From assembly GCA_945952025.1 (NCBI GenBank), contig CAMFGW010000028.1:1-33790 (forward strand): 33,790 nt of DNA, in the 5' to 3' direction. Shown here one piece after another: positions 8,009 through 16,202 of the stretch; positions within the stretch are counted from its first letter, which is position 1; every line of letters begins with the position of its first letter. Position numbers and translations under genes: made by a program. The notes under the pieces are model-generated. The model searched no databases, was not told the DNA's origin, and saw only the letters and a program-made list of their open reading frames with translations. This DNA is from an uncultured Paracoccaceae bacterium (GTDB taxonomy: Bacteria; Pseudomonadota; Alphaproteobacteria; Rhodobacterales; Rhodobacteraceae).

Positions 8009-8479
8009 ATGCCGAAGCTCGACCTGTCCCTGGCACCCGTCAAGACCGGCTCGATCTACCCCGAGCCCTACGCAGGCCTGATGAAGGGCCGCTCGTCGCA
8101 GCGGCTGGGCGATCTGGCAGGCCTGACCCAGTTCGGCGTCAATATCGTCACGCTCGAACCCGGCGCGGTCGCGAGCCTGCGCCACTGGCACCTGCGCGAG
8201 GATGAGTTCGCCATTGTGCTCGAGGGCGATCTGGTCCTTGTCGAGGACGAAGGCGAAACCCCGATGGCCCCCGGCGACTGCGCCGCCTGGAAGGCGGGCG
8301 TCGCGAACGGCCACCGCTTCGTCAACCGATCGGGCGGCGTAGCCCGCTTCCTGGTCGTGGGCACCAGGGCGCCAGAAGAAGTCGCGACCTATTCCGACGT
8401 GGACATGCTGATCCATATCGCCGGCGGCAAGGCGCGCTTCACCTACCGCGATGGCAGCGACTGGACGGGCCCCAGATGA
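8009..8479 (+). CDS. Cupin-domain protein 2 of 3
   Basis: A 156-residue single-cupin protein paralogous to the genes on both sides: all three share GLTQFG about 20 residues before the metal site and an (I/V)VG(T/A)R segment after it. The metal-site residues are intact: His59, His61 and Glu66 in RHWHLREDEF, and His102 in AGVANGHRFVN. The ATG at 8009 follows the stop of cupin 1 (8005-8007) by one base, and its own stop overlaps the next start (ATGA at 8476-8479). A longer open frame upstream runs through cupin 1 in another frame and has no cupin character. Function unknown; co-expression with thiolase and FadJ is strongly implied. Confidence 0.85.
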   Translation: MPKLDLSLAPVKTGSIYPEPYAGLMKGRSSQRLGDLAGLTQFGVNIVTLEPGAVASLRHWHLREDEFAIVLEGDLVLVEDEGETPMAPGDCAAWKAGVANGHRFVNRSGGVARFLVVGTRAPEEVATYSDVDMLIHIAGGKARFTYRDGSDWTGPR

Positions 8480-8922
8480 TTCTAAGCAAGGGCCAGTCGA
8501 AGACCGATGCCGCGACCGAGGCGCAAGCCGCACTCCATGGCGCCTTCACGGCCGAGCTTCTGTCCGACACCGGCGGCCTGACCCAGTTCGGCGCCTTCAC
8601 CGAGACGCTCCAGCCCGGCGCCCGGTCGAGCCACCGCCACTGGCACGAGGTCGAGGACGAGTTCCTATTCATGCTCGACGGCGAGGCGACCGTGATCGAG
8701 GATGACGGCGCCCACACCCTTCACCCCGGCGACGCGGCCTGCTGGCCCGCAGGGGTTCCGAATGCCCATCACGTCGTCAACCGCTCGGACCGGCCCTGCA
8801 CCTACCTGATCGTCGGCACCCGCGCCCCGTCCGACCGCGTGCATTACGCCGAGGTCGACCTGCTTTACACCCGCACGAACGGCACCGTCACGCGCACCCG
8901 CCGCGACGGCAGCCCGCTTTGA
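8476..8922 (+). CDS. Cupin-domain protein 3 of 3
   Basis: A 148-residue single-cupin protein and third paralog of the tandem. Ligands are intact: His55, His57 and Glu62 in RHWHEVEDEF and His98 in AGVPNAHHVVN, with a further His at position 53 beside the site. It starts within the stop of cupin 2 (ATGA) and ends 16 bp before the FadJ-type gene, whose ribosome-binding site (GAGGAG) lies in that gap. The N-terminal 20 residues differ from the other copies while the barrel is conserved, which suggests an old duplication with divergence at the entrance. Function unknown. Confidence 0.85.
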   Translation: MILSKGQSKTDAATEAQAALHGAFTAELLSDTGGLTQFGAFTETLQPGARSSHRHWHEVEDEFLFMLDGEATVIEDDGAHTLHPGDAACWPAGVPNAHHVVNRSDRPCTYLIVGTRAPSDRVHYAEVDLLYTRTNGTVTRTRRDGSPL

Positions 8923-8938
8923 CCCCGAGGAGATCACC

Positions 8939-11143
8939 ATGACCGATTTCACCATGACCAGGGACGCCGACGGCGTGGCCACGATCATCTGGGATGTGCC
9001 GAAAAAGTCGATGAACGTCCTGAACCTGGAAGCCGCGGCCGAACTCGGCCGGCTGGTGGACGAGGCCATCGCCGACACGGGCGTCAAGGGCGTCATCCTG
9101 ACCAGCGGCAAGAAGGACTTCGCCGGCGGCATGGACCTCAACATCATCGCGAAGATGAAGGAAAGCGCGGGCGACGATCCGGCGCGGGGGCTCTTCGACG
9201 GGCTGATGGGCTTTCACGCGCTCGAGCGGAAGATCGAGCTGATGGGCCGCGACCTGAAGACCGGACAGGGCGGCAAGCCGATCGTCGCGGCGCTGCCGGG
9301 CACCGCGCTCGGCATTGGCCTCGAAATCCCGCTCTCCTGCCACCGCATCATCGCGGCCGACAACCCGCGGGCCAAGATCGGCCTGCCGGAAATCCTGGTC
9401 GGCATCTTCCCCGGCGCGGGCGGCACCACGCGCCTGACCCGCAAGATGGGGCCCATGGCCGCCTCGCCCTACCTGCTGGAGGGCAAGCTCTCGGACCCCA
9501 AGTCCGCCAAGGCCGCCGGCATCATCGACGAGGTGGTGGCCCCGGAAAACCTGCTGGCCCGCGCCAAGGAATGGGTGCTGGCCGCGACGCCCGCCGACAT
9601 GGTGAAGCCCTGGGACCAGAAGGGCTACAAGCTGCCGGGCGGTGCGCCCTACCAGCCTTCGGGCTACATGACCTTCGTCGGCGCCTCAGCCATGGTCAAC
9701 GGCAAGACCCAAGGCGTCTATCCGGCCGCGCAGGCGCTTCTGAGCGCGGTCTATGAAGGCGCGCTCGTGCCCTTCGACACGGCGCTGAAGATCGAGGCGC
9801 GCTGGTTCACCCATGTGCTGATGAACCCCTCGTCCTCGGCCATGATCCGCTCGCTCTTCATCAACAAGGAGGCGCTGGAAAAAGGCGCGAACCGGCCAGA
9901 GGCGCCGGACCAGTCGGTGAAGAAGCTGGGCGTTCTGGGTGCCGGCATGATGGGCGCCGGCATCGCCTATGTGGCGGCGAACGCCGGCATCACCGTCGTC
10001 CTGATCGACGCCACGCAGGACGCCGCCGACCGTGGCCGCGCCCACAGCGAGGCGATCCTCGACAAGGGCGTCGCCCGCGGCAAGGTCACGACAGAGAAGA
10101 AGGCCGAGGTCCTGGGCCGCATCACCGCGACGACCGACTATGCAGCACTTCAGGGCTGCGACCTTCTGGTCGAGGCCGTGTTCGAGGATGTGACCGTCAA
10201 GGCCGAGGTGACGAAGAAGGCGCTGAAGGCCCTGCCGGCCGACGCGATCTTTGCGACGAACACCTCGACCCTGCCCATCTCGCAACTGGCCGAGGCGTCG
10301 GACAAGCCCGACCAGTTCATCGGCATCCATTTCTTCAGCCCGGTCGACAAGATGATGCTGGTCGAGATCATCAAGGGCAAGAAGACCGGCCCGCGCGCCG
10401 TGGCCAAGGCGCTGGACTTCGTGCGCCAGATCCGCAAGACCCCGATCGTCGTCAACGACGCGCGCTTCTTCTACGCCAACCGCTGCATCATCCCCTACAT
10501 CAACGAAGGCCTGCGCATGGTGGCCGAGGGCGTCGAGCCCGCGCTGATCGAGAATGCGGCGAAGCTCGTCGGCATGCCGCTCGGGCCGCTGCAACTCGTC
10601 GACGAAACCTCGATCGACCTCGGCGTCAAGATCGCCAAGGCGACGAAGGCCGCGATGGGCGACGCCTACCCGGACGCGGCGGTGGACAAGGTGCTGTTCC
10701 GCATGGCCGACCTCGGCCGCATGGGCCGCAAGTCGAACGCGGGCTTCTACGCCTATTCCGACAAGGGCGACCGGCTCGGGCTCTGGGACGGGCTCGCCGC
10801 CGAATGGCCGGTTTCGGCCGACCAGCCGGATGTGAGCGAGGTGCAGCAGCGGCTGTTGTTCGCGCAGGTTCTGGAAGCGGTCCGCGCGTTCGAGGACGGC
10901 GTGCTGGAAGACATCCGCGAGGGCGACGTGGGCGCCATCCTCGGCTGGGGCTTCGCGCCCTGGTCGGGTGGCCCCTTCGGCTGGCTCGACATCCTGGGTG
11001 CGGCGCCTGCGGCCGACCAGGCCGGGGCGCTTGCGGCCAGATTTGGCGCGCGCTTTGCGGTGCCGACGCTTCTGGCGCAGATGGCCGAGCGGGGGCAGAC
11101 CTTCTACGGACTTTTCGGCGGCGGCCAGAAGGCGGCGGCCTGA
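8939..11143 (+). CDS. fadJ: Multifunctional enoyl-CoA hydratase / 3-hydroxyacyl-CoA dehydrogenase
   Basis: Bifunctional beta-oxidation protein of FadJ/FadB type, 734 residues. The N-terminal crotonase half has oxyanion segment KKDFAGGMDL (about 58-67) and the two catalytic glutamates Glu129 (GIGLE) and Glu151 (IGLPE). A linker leads to the Rossmann fold: GVLGAGMMGAG at about 331-341 binds NAD+. IHFFSPVDKM carries the dehydrogenase His, and the C-terminal 3HCDH domains close the protein. It hydrates enoyl-CoA and oxidises 3-hydroxyacyl-CoA, feeding the thiolase upstream. GAGGAG ahead of the ATG marks the start. It converges on the sulfotransferase gene with an 18-bp gap that shows no terminator. 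Confidence 0.95.
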   Translation: MTDFTMTRDADGVATIIWDVPKKSMNVLNLEAAAELGRLVDEAIADTGVKGVILTSGKKDFAGGMDLNIIAKMKESAGDDPARGLFDGLMGFHALERKIELMGRDLKTGQGGKPIVAALPGTALGIGLEIPLSCHRIIAADNPRAKIGLPEILVGIFPGAGGTTRLTRKMGPMAASPYLLEGKLSDPKSAKAAGIIDEVVAPENLLARAKEWVLAATPADMVKPWDQKGYKLPGGAPYQPSGYMTFVGASAMVNGKTQGVYPAAQALLSAVYEGALVPFDTALKIEARWFTHVLMNPSSSAMIRSLFINKEALEKGANRPEAPDQSVKKLGVLGAGMMGAGIAYVAANAGITVVLIDATQDAADRGRAHSEAILDKGVARGKVTTEKKAEVLGRITATTDYAALQGCDLLVEAVFEDVTVKAEVTKKALKALPADAIFATNTSTLPISQLAEASDKPDQFIGIHFFSPVDKMMLVEIIKGKKTGPRAVAKALDFVRQIRKTPIVVNDARFFYANRCIIPYINEGLRMVAEGVEPALIENAAKLVGMPLGPLQLVDETSIDLGVKIAKATKAAMGDAYPDAAVDKVLFRMADLGRMGRKSNAGFYAYSDKGDRLGLWDGLAAEWPVSADQPDVSEVQQRLLFAQVLEAVRAFEDGVLEDIREGDVGAILGWGFAPWSGGPFGWLDILGAAPAADQAGALAARFGARFAVPTLLAQMAERGQTFYGLFGGGQKAAA

Positions 11144-11161
11144 AATCGGCAGCCTGAGACC

Positions 11162-11815
11162 TTACGGGTCGAAGCGGTAGCCGAAGCGGGCGATGTCTTC
11201 GGCCGCTATGTCCGCGACAAGTGCCGCGTCCGCGTCGGAATAAAGGCCCCGCCAGTCGCGGGGCCTTTCGCTGCGGTTCTCAAACGGCAAGGGGGTCAGG
11301 CTGAAGCCCAGATGCGCCTCGAACGGCCCCAGATCCTGGTCCAGATGCTCGAGTCGCGCATAAAGCGTCGCCCGCTCGGCCCCCGCCGCCGTCGTCATGT
11401 AGCGCCGCGCGGGATGGGCGCGGAGCGACGCCGCGAGGTCTGGATCGTTCAGGAAGGCGCTGAAGTCGCACGACTGTGCCAGAGCGAGATGCGGATGGGC
11501 GAATTCCTGCGCCCGAAGCCAGTGATAGTAGCTGACCAGCCGGTCCCACGGATTGCGCACCAGGGTCAGGGTGAACAGCCCCGCGATCTCCTCCTCGTCC
11601 AGCCAGCCGTCCAGATCGGCAAGCAGGGCGTGCTTCCAGAGCCGCCCCCGGACCGGCAGCCCCTTCTGCCGCGCCGCCCGCGCCCGCCCCTTGGGCGTAT
11701 CGGCAACGATCACGTCGTCGGCCCTCGCCCGGGCCTCGAGCGCGCGGGTCAGGGCCGTGCCCCCGGTCTTGGGGATATGGATGAAGAGGTAGCCCCTGCC
11801 CCGCGACAGGATCAT
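11162..11815 (-). CDS. Sulfotransferase family protein (PAPS-type)
   Basis: A 217-residue protein of the sulfotransferase superfamily. FIHIPKTGGTALTRAL at about 11-26 is the 5'-phosphosulfate-binding loop of PAPS-dependent enzymes, and LVRNPWDRLVSYYHW at about 85-99 is the 3'-phosphate-binding segment. It has no signal peptide or membrane anchor. The start at 11815 overlaps the stop of the DMT transporter (ATGA), so the two are translationally coupled. A reading open far upstream passes through the transporter in another frame and is not coding. The acceptor is unknown; similar bacterial proteins sulfate carbohydrates or are catalytically unproven. Confidence 0.85.
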   Translation of the reverse strand: MILSRGRGYLFIHIPKTGGTALTRALEARARADDVIVADTPKGRARAARQKGLPVRGRLWKHALLADLDGWLDEEEIAGLFTLTLVRNPWDRLVSYYHWLRAQEFAHPHLALAQSCDFSAFLNDPDLAASLRAHPARRYMTTAAGAERATLYARLEHLDQDLGPFEAHLGFSLTPLPFENRSERPRDWRGLYSDADAALVADIAAEDIARFGYRFDP

Positions 11816-12741
11816 CGGCCGGGCCGCGCGGCGATGACCATGCCGGCCGCGATGATGAGGACGATCCCGACCATGGCCGTCGGCGTCAGCCGGTCGCCCC
11901 ACAGCACGAAGCTCCAGAGCGCGCTCATCGGCAGGATTACATATTCGAAGACGGCCACGCGGCTCGCGTCCGCGATCTGGTAGGCGCGCACCATCATGCC
12001 GACCGCGACCAGCGAGCCCGCCGCCTGCACGAAGGTCCAGAAGAGGAAACGCCCGGTGGGCCAAACCGCGCCCCGGAACAGGAAACCGGCGGCGCCCTGC
12101 GGCACCTCGGGCTGCCAGAGGGCCAGCACCGCCATGCCGATCAGCCCGAAGAGCCCGAGCGCCAGGAAGAAGCCCGCGAGCAGGGTCTCGGCGCTTTCCT
12201 CGCCGCACCAGCGCGTCGTCGCCAGGTTGCCCAGCGCATAAAGCGCGCCTGCGGCGATCGGCAGCAGCATGGCCGGCCCGACCGGCGCGCCGGCGCCAAG
12301 GCCAAGGACCAGAAGGACCCCGGCAAAACCGATGGCCACGGCAAGGATGCGGAAGGGGCCGATCCGCTGACCCCAGGCGAATCGCGACAGAAGAAGGACG
12401 AAGATCGGCGCGGTGAAGAGCCCTGCCGCCACCTCGGCCACCGACAGGAAGGCAAGGCAGCCGAAATAGATCACCATCGCCGTGCCGTGGATCAGGCTCC
12501 GCGCCAGAACCGCGCGCGGATTGCGAGGCCGGAGCCTGATGCCCATGACCCCGGCCGCCACGACCAGAAGCACGATCGCCATCGCCGTGCGCGTCGCGTG
12601 GAACTGCCACAGGCCGCCATCCTCGGCGATCTGGCGCACGAAATTGTCGGTGAAGCCGATGATGAAGGCATAGACGGTCACAAGACCGGCCGCCAGAAGC
12701 GTGCGGTTTGGCAGGGTCGCGGAAACGGGCACGTCGGTCAT
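11812..12741 (-). CDS. DMT superfamily (EamA) transporter
   Basis: A 309-residue inner-membrane protein with ten hydrophobic helices in two EamA-type halves (about residues 18-150 and 165-305); the second ends with YVILPMSALWSFVLWGDRLTP, a typical EamA signature. It is likely a drug/metabolite exporter of RhaT/YdcZ kind. I place the start at the ATG 12741, preceded on its strand by AAGGGAA at good spacing; a second in-frame ATG 16 codons upstream lacks a ribosome-binding site. The first gene of a two-gene unit with the sulfotransferase, it diverges from the acyl-CoA ligase across 90 bp. Confidence 0.9.
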   Translation of the reverse strand: MTDVPVSATLPNRTLLAAGLVTVYAFIIGFTDNFVRQIAEDGGLWQFHATRTAMAIVLLVVAAGVMGIRLRPRNPRAVLARSLIHGTAMVIYFGCLAFLSVAEVAAGLFTAPIFVLLLSRFAWGQRIGPFRILAVAIGFAGVLLVLGLGAGAPVGPAMLLPIAAGALYALGNLATTRWCGEESAETLLAGFFLALGLFGLIGMAVLALWQPEVPQGAAGFLFRGAVWPTGRFLFWTFVQAAGSLVAVGMMVRAYQIADASRVAVFEYVILPMSALWSFVLWGDRLTPTAMVGIVLIIAAGMVIAARPGR

Positions 12742-12831
12742 CGGGTTCCCTTGGGTGAACGGGGCTAGGAAAACCCGTTCTTTCGGCATTAATCATGTCC
12801 CCATGCGACATTCCAGCGGCGGGAGCGGACG

Positions 12832-14457
12832 ATGGGTTGGCTGAGGGACGAAAGCGGGCTGGAAAAATGCGCGGCGAACCACGTCCCCTTGACGCCCCTG
12901 TCGTTCCTGGCCCGCGCGGGCGACATTTTCGCCGGGCGGACGGCTCTGATCTACGGTGACGGGCGTCAAACCTACGCCGATCTTGCGGCCCGCGTTTCGC
13001 GCCTGTCTTCGGCGCTGGCGGGGGCCGGGGTTCAGCCCGGCGAGGTGGTGGCGACGCTCCTGCCAAACGTGCCCGCCCATGTCGAGGCGCATTTCGGCGT
13101 GCCGGCGGCCGGTGCGGTCCTGAACGCGATCAACACGCGGCTCGATGCCGATACGGTCACCTATATCTTCGACCATGGCGAGGCGAAGGTGGCTCTGGTG
13201 GACACGGCCTTCCTGCCGCTCGCCGAGGCAGCCATCGCCCGGATGGAGGGCCCCGCCCCCCGCGTGATCGAGGTGCCGGACCCCGTCGCCGGCATCGCCG
13301 CCACCGGCCGCTACCCGCTTTACGAGGATTTCCTCGCCTCGGGCGCCCCCGCCGCGGGCTGGATCATGCCCGGCGACGAATGGGAAAGCATCGCGCTCAA
13401 CTATACCTCGGGCACGACGGGGCGGCCGAAGGGCGTCGTCTACCACCATCGGGGCGCCTACCTCTCGGCGGTGAATGCCACGCTCGCCTGGCCCTTCGGG
13501 CGCTTCCCGACCTACCTGACCATCGTGCCGCTCTTTCACTGCAACAACTGGTGCCACACCTGGGCAATGCCCGCGACCGGCGGCACCATCGTCTGTTGCC
13601 GCGACGTGACCGCGCGCGCCATCTTCGCCGCCATCGCCGACCATGGCGTAACCCACATGGGGGCCGCGCCCATCGTCCTCAACACCCTCATCAACGCCAA
13701 GGCCGAGGACCGCCGGCCCCTGCCCCACATCGTCCAGATCTACACGGCCGGCGCACCGCCCCCGGCCGCGACGCTTGCCGCGATCGAGCCCCTGGGCTTC
13801 AACGTCACGCAGGTCTACGGGCTGACCGAAAGCTATGGCCATGTCACCGAATGCACCTGGCCGCCGGAATGTGACACGCTTCAGGGCACCGACCGAACCG
13901 CACGAAAGGACCGCACCGGCGTCTTGATGCCGATGATGGAACGGATCGAAGTGCAGGACGACCAGGACGCCCCCGTCCCCCGAGACGGCAAGAGCCTGGG
14001 CGAGATCGCCATCCGCGGCAACTGCGTGATGAAGGGCTACCTGAAGAACCCCGAGGCGACGCGTGAGGCGTTCAGGGGCGGCTTCTTCCGGTCGGGCGAC
14101 ATCGCCTTCCAGCACCCCGACGGCTACATCAAGATCACCGACCGCGCGAAGGACATCATCATCTCGGGCGGCGAAAACGTCTCGTCGGTCGAGGTCGAGG
14201 GCGCGCTGATGCACCACCCGGCCGTGTCGCTCTGCGCGGTCGTCGCGAAACCGGACGAGAAATGGGGCGAGGTGCCCTGCGCCTTCGTCGAGCTGAAGGA
14301 GGGCGCCGAGGCGAGCGAGACGGACCTGATCGCCTTCGTCCGCGCCCGCCTCGCCGGCTTCAAGACGCCGAAGCACGTGGTCTTTTGCGAACTGCCGAAG
14401 ACCTCGACCGGCAAGATCCAGAAGTTCGAGCTGCGCGCGGTCGCAAAGCTGATGTGA
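12832..14457 (+). CDS. AMP-dependent acyl-CoA synthetase (DmdB/FadD-like)
   Basis: Adenylate-forming ligase that activates a carboxylic acid to its CoA thioester with ATP. The 541 residues carry the P-loop LNYTSGTTGRPKGVVYHHRG (about 189-208), the A5 motif TQVYGLTESYGH, the hinge region SGDIAFQHPDGYIKITDRAKD and the catalytic Lys528 in STGKIQKFEL. The overall sequence is of the medium/long-chain and DmdB (methylmercaptopropionate-CoA ligase) group, which the motifs alone do not separate. Its ATG follows GGGAG. It stands apart from the beta-oxidation operon by two opposing genes but clearly belongs to the same pathway. Confidence 0.92.
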   Translation: MGWLRDESGLEKCAANHVPLTPLSFLARAGDIFAGRTALIYGDGRQTYADLAARVSRLSSALAGAGVQPGEVVATLLPNVPAHVEAHFGVPAAGAVLNAINTRLDADTVTYIFDHGEAKVALVDTAFLPLAEAAIARMEGPAPRVIEVPDPVAGIAATGRYPLYEDFLASGAPAAGWIMPGDEWESIALNYTSGTTGRPKGVVYHHRGAYLSAVNATLAWPFGRFPTYLTIVPLFHCNNWCHTWAMPATGGTIVCCRDVTARAIFAAIADHGVTHMGAAPIVLNTLINAKAEDRRPLPHIVQIYTAGAPPPAATLAAIEPLGFNVTQVYGLTESYGHVTECTWPPECDTLQGTDRTARKDRTGVLMPMMERIEVQDDQDAPVPRDGKSLGEIAIRGNCVMKGYLKNPEATREAFRGGFFRSGDIAFQHPDGYIKITDRAKDIIISGGENVSSVEVEGALMHHPAVSLCAVVAKPDEKWGEVPCAFVELKEGAEASETDLIAFVRARLAGFKTPKHVVFCELPKTSTGKIQKFELRAVAKLM

Positions 14458-14546
14458 TCGCCCCGCCGCCCGCTTATCGTGCCCCCGTTGTCGGCCCCTG
14501 CGACCTCGGCTAGGGTGCGGCCGACTGGGGGGCGGGTGCGCCAAGG

Positions 14547-15569
14547 ATGACGGCTCTAACGGAATATCAGCGACTGGAAAGCCGGGGCCTCTGGCGTGAC
14601 GGGCCGGCCGCCCAGCGCCGCGAGGTGATCGTGAGCTTCGGCGACGCCTCGCTGATGATCGGCGAAAGCCCCTCTGGCCGGCACCTGAGCCACTGGTCCC
14701 TGCCCGCCATCCAGCGCTGCAATCCCGGCCAGTATCCCGCGCTCTACATCCCCGACGCCGGCAGCAGCGAGGGGCTGGAGCTTGACGACCCGACGATGAT
14801 CGCCGCACTCGACAAGGTGCAGGCCCTGATCGCCCGCCGCCAGCCCCATCCGGGCCGGGTGCGGGGACTTGCGGCCCTGGGCGCCTTTGCCGCAATGGTC
14901 GCCGTCGGCCTTCTGTGGCTGCCGGGCGCGCTCATCGACCATACCGCCTCTGTCCTGCCCGCCGCCTCGCGCGATGACATCGGCAAGGCGGTGCTGGCCG
15001 ACCTGACGCGGCTGACGGGCTCGCCCTGCGCCGCGCCGGATGCCCAGTCGGTGCTCGACGCGCTTGGCGACCGGCTTCTGGACGGGCGCGAGGGGCACCT
15101 CTACGTCCTGCCGCAGGGCCTGGCCGGGGCGGTGCCCCTGCCCGGCGGATCGGTCGCCCTTGGCCGTGGCCTGATCGAAGGCCACGACACGCCCGAGGTC
15201 GCAGCGGGCTATGTGCTGGCCGAAGAGGCGCGCGCCGCCGTCCACGACCCCTTGCGCGACGCGCTGGGCTTCGCCGGCCTCTCGGGCGCAATCCGGCTTC
15301 TGACCACGGGCAAGCTGCCGCCAGACGCGCTCAAGGGCTATGGAGAGGTCCTCTTGAGCGAGGAACCCCCGGGCATCGCCCCTTCGGTCCTTCTGAAACG
15401 GTTCGAGGAACGCGGCGTCAGCGCGACGCCCTATGCCCAGTCGCTGGGCATCGACGACCCGACCGCAGCACCCCTTGTCGCGGGCGACCCCTTCGCCTCC
15501 GAACCGCCAACCGCGCCCGTCCTCAACGATTTCGACTGGGTCACGCTTCAGGGCATCTGCGCAAGCTGA
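14547..15569 (+). CDS. Membrane protein resembling an M48 peptidase without its zinc site
   Basis: A 340-residue protein with the layout of membrane-bound M48 metallopeptidases: an N-terminal beta-rich domain (about 1-95), one transmembrane helix (about 107-127), a short spacer, then a peptidase-like part. Residues 185-240 track M48 closely: YVLPQGLAGAVPLPGGSVAL followed by GRGLIEGHDTPEVAAGYVL. Where M48 enzymes have the HExxH zinc motif, this protein has VLAEEARA (223-230): both histidines are gone while one Glu remains, so it should not be an active zinc protease. It lies between an acyl-CoA ligase and the convergent upp gene, whose stop codon directly abuts its own. Assignment rests on pattern reading, not a search. 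Confidence 0.75.
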   Translation: MTALTEYQRLESRGLWRDGPAAQRREVIVSFGDASLMIGESPSGRHLSHWSLPAIQRCNPGQYPALYIPDAGSSEGLELDDPTMIAALDKVQALIARRQPHPGRVRGLAALGAFAAMVAVGLLWLPGALIDHTASVLPAASRDDIGKAVLADLTRLTGSPCAAPDAQSVLDALGDRLLDGREGHLYVLPQGLAGAVPLPGGSVALGRGLIEGHDTPEVAAGYVLAEEARAAVHDPLRDALGFAGLSGAIRLLTTGKLPPDALKGYGEVLLSEEPPGIAPSVLLKRFEERGVSATPYAQSLGIDDPTAAPLVAGDPFASEPPTAPVLNDFDWVTLQGICAS

Positions 15570-16202
15570 CTATTTCGTGCCGAACATCCGGTCGCCGGCA
15601 TCGCCGAGCCCCGGCACGATATAGCCGTGGTCGTTCAGATGGCTGTCGAGCGCCGCCGTCACGATCGGCACGTCCGGGTGCGCCTCCTTCATCCGCGCGA
15701 CCCCTTCGGGTGCGGCCAGAAGGCACATGAAGCGGATGTTCGTCGCCCCCGACTTCTTCAAGAGGTCGACGGCCGCCGCCGACGAATTCCCGGTCGCAAG
15801 CATGGGATCGAGCGCGATGGTCAGGCGGCTGCCCAGGTCCTGCGGCACCTTGTAGTAATACTGGACCGGCTGCAGCGTCTCGGGGTCGCGGTAAAGCCCG
15901 ACGAAGCCCACGCGCGCCGCCGGAATAAGCTCGAGCACGCCGTCCAGAAGCCCGTTCCCGGCCCGCAGGATCGAGATCAGCGCCAGCTTCTTGCCGTCGA
16001 TGGTGGGCGCGTCCATCTCGCACAGGGGCGTCTCGATCCGCTTCGTCGTCATCTCCATCTCGCGCGTGATCTCATAGGCCAGAAGCTGGCTGATCTCGCG
16101 CAGGAGGCGGCGGAAAGAGTTGGTCGAGGTCTCTTTCTCCCGCATGATCGTCAGCTTGTGCTGGATGAGCGGATGTTTGACGACGGTCAGGTGGTTGGTC
16201 AC
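15570..16202 (-). CDS. upp: Uracil phosphoribosyltransferase
   Basis: Converts uracil and PRPP to UMP in pyrimidine salvage, in the cytoplasm. The 210-residue length is standard. Motifs: the N-terminal [20 protein letters not shown], the [13 protein letters not shown] segment and the PRPP-binding loop [19 protein letters not shown] (about 130-148); the C-terminal [10 protein letters not shown] is typical. It begins with GTG at 16202-16200 and overlaps the add stop by 4 bp (GTGA), making it the last gene of a coupled salvage operon. Its substrate uracil can be supplied by the thymidine/pyrimidine phosphorylase branch of the same operon. Confidence 0.97.
   Translation of the reverse strand: MTNHLTVVKHPLIQHKLTIMREKETSTNSFRRLLREISQLLAYEITREMEMTTKRIETPLCEMDAPTIDGKKLALISILRAGNGLLDGVLELIPAARVGFVGLYRDPETLQPVQYYYKVPQDLGSRLTIALDPMLATGNSSAAAVDLLKKSGATNIRFMCLLAAPEGVARMKEAHPDVPIVTAALDSHLNDHGYIVPGLGDAGDRMFGTK

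Noticed and set aside
11162-13066. A 634-codon reading joining the sulfotransferase to upstream sequence
   Set aside because: Only the last 217 codons show protein character; the upstream part runs through the DMT transporter in another frame. The ATG at 11815 overlaps the transporter stop as expected.
12793-14895. A 700-codon antisense open frame opposite the acyl-CoA ligase
   Set aside because: Same GC-driven artefact; no ribosome-binding site or domain, and the opposite strand has all AMP-ligase motifs.
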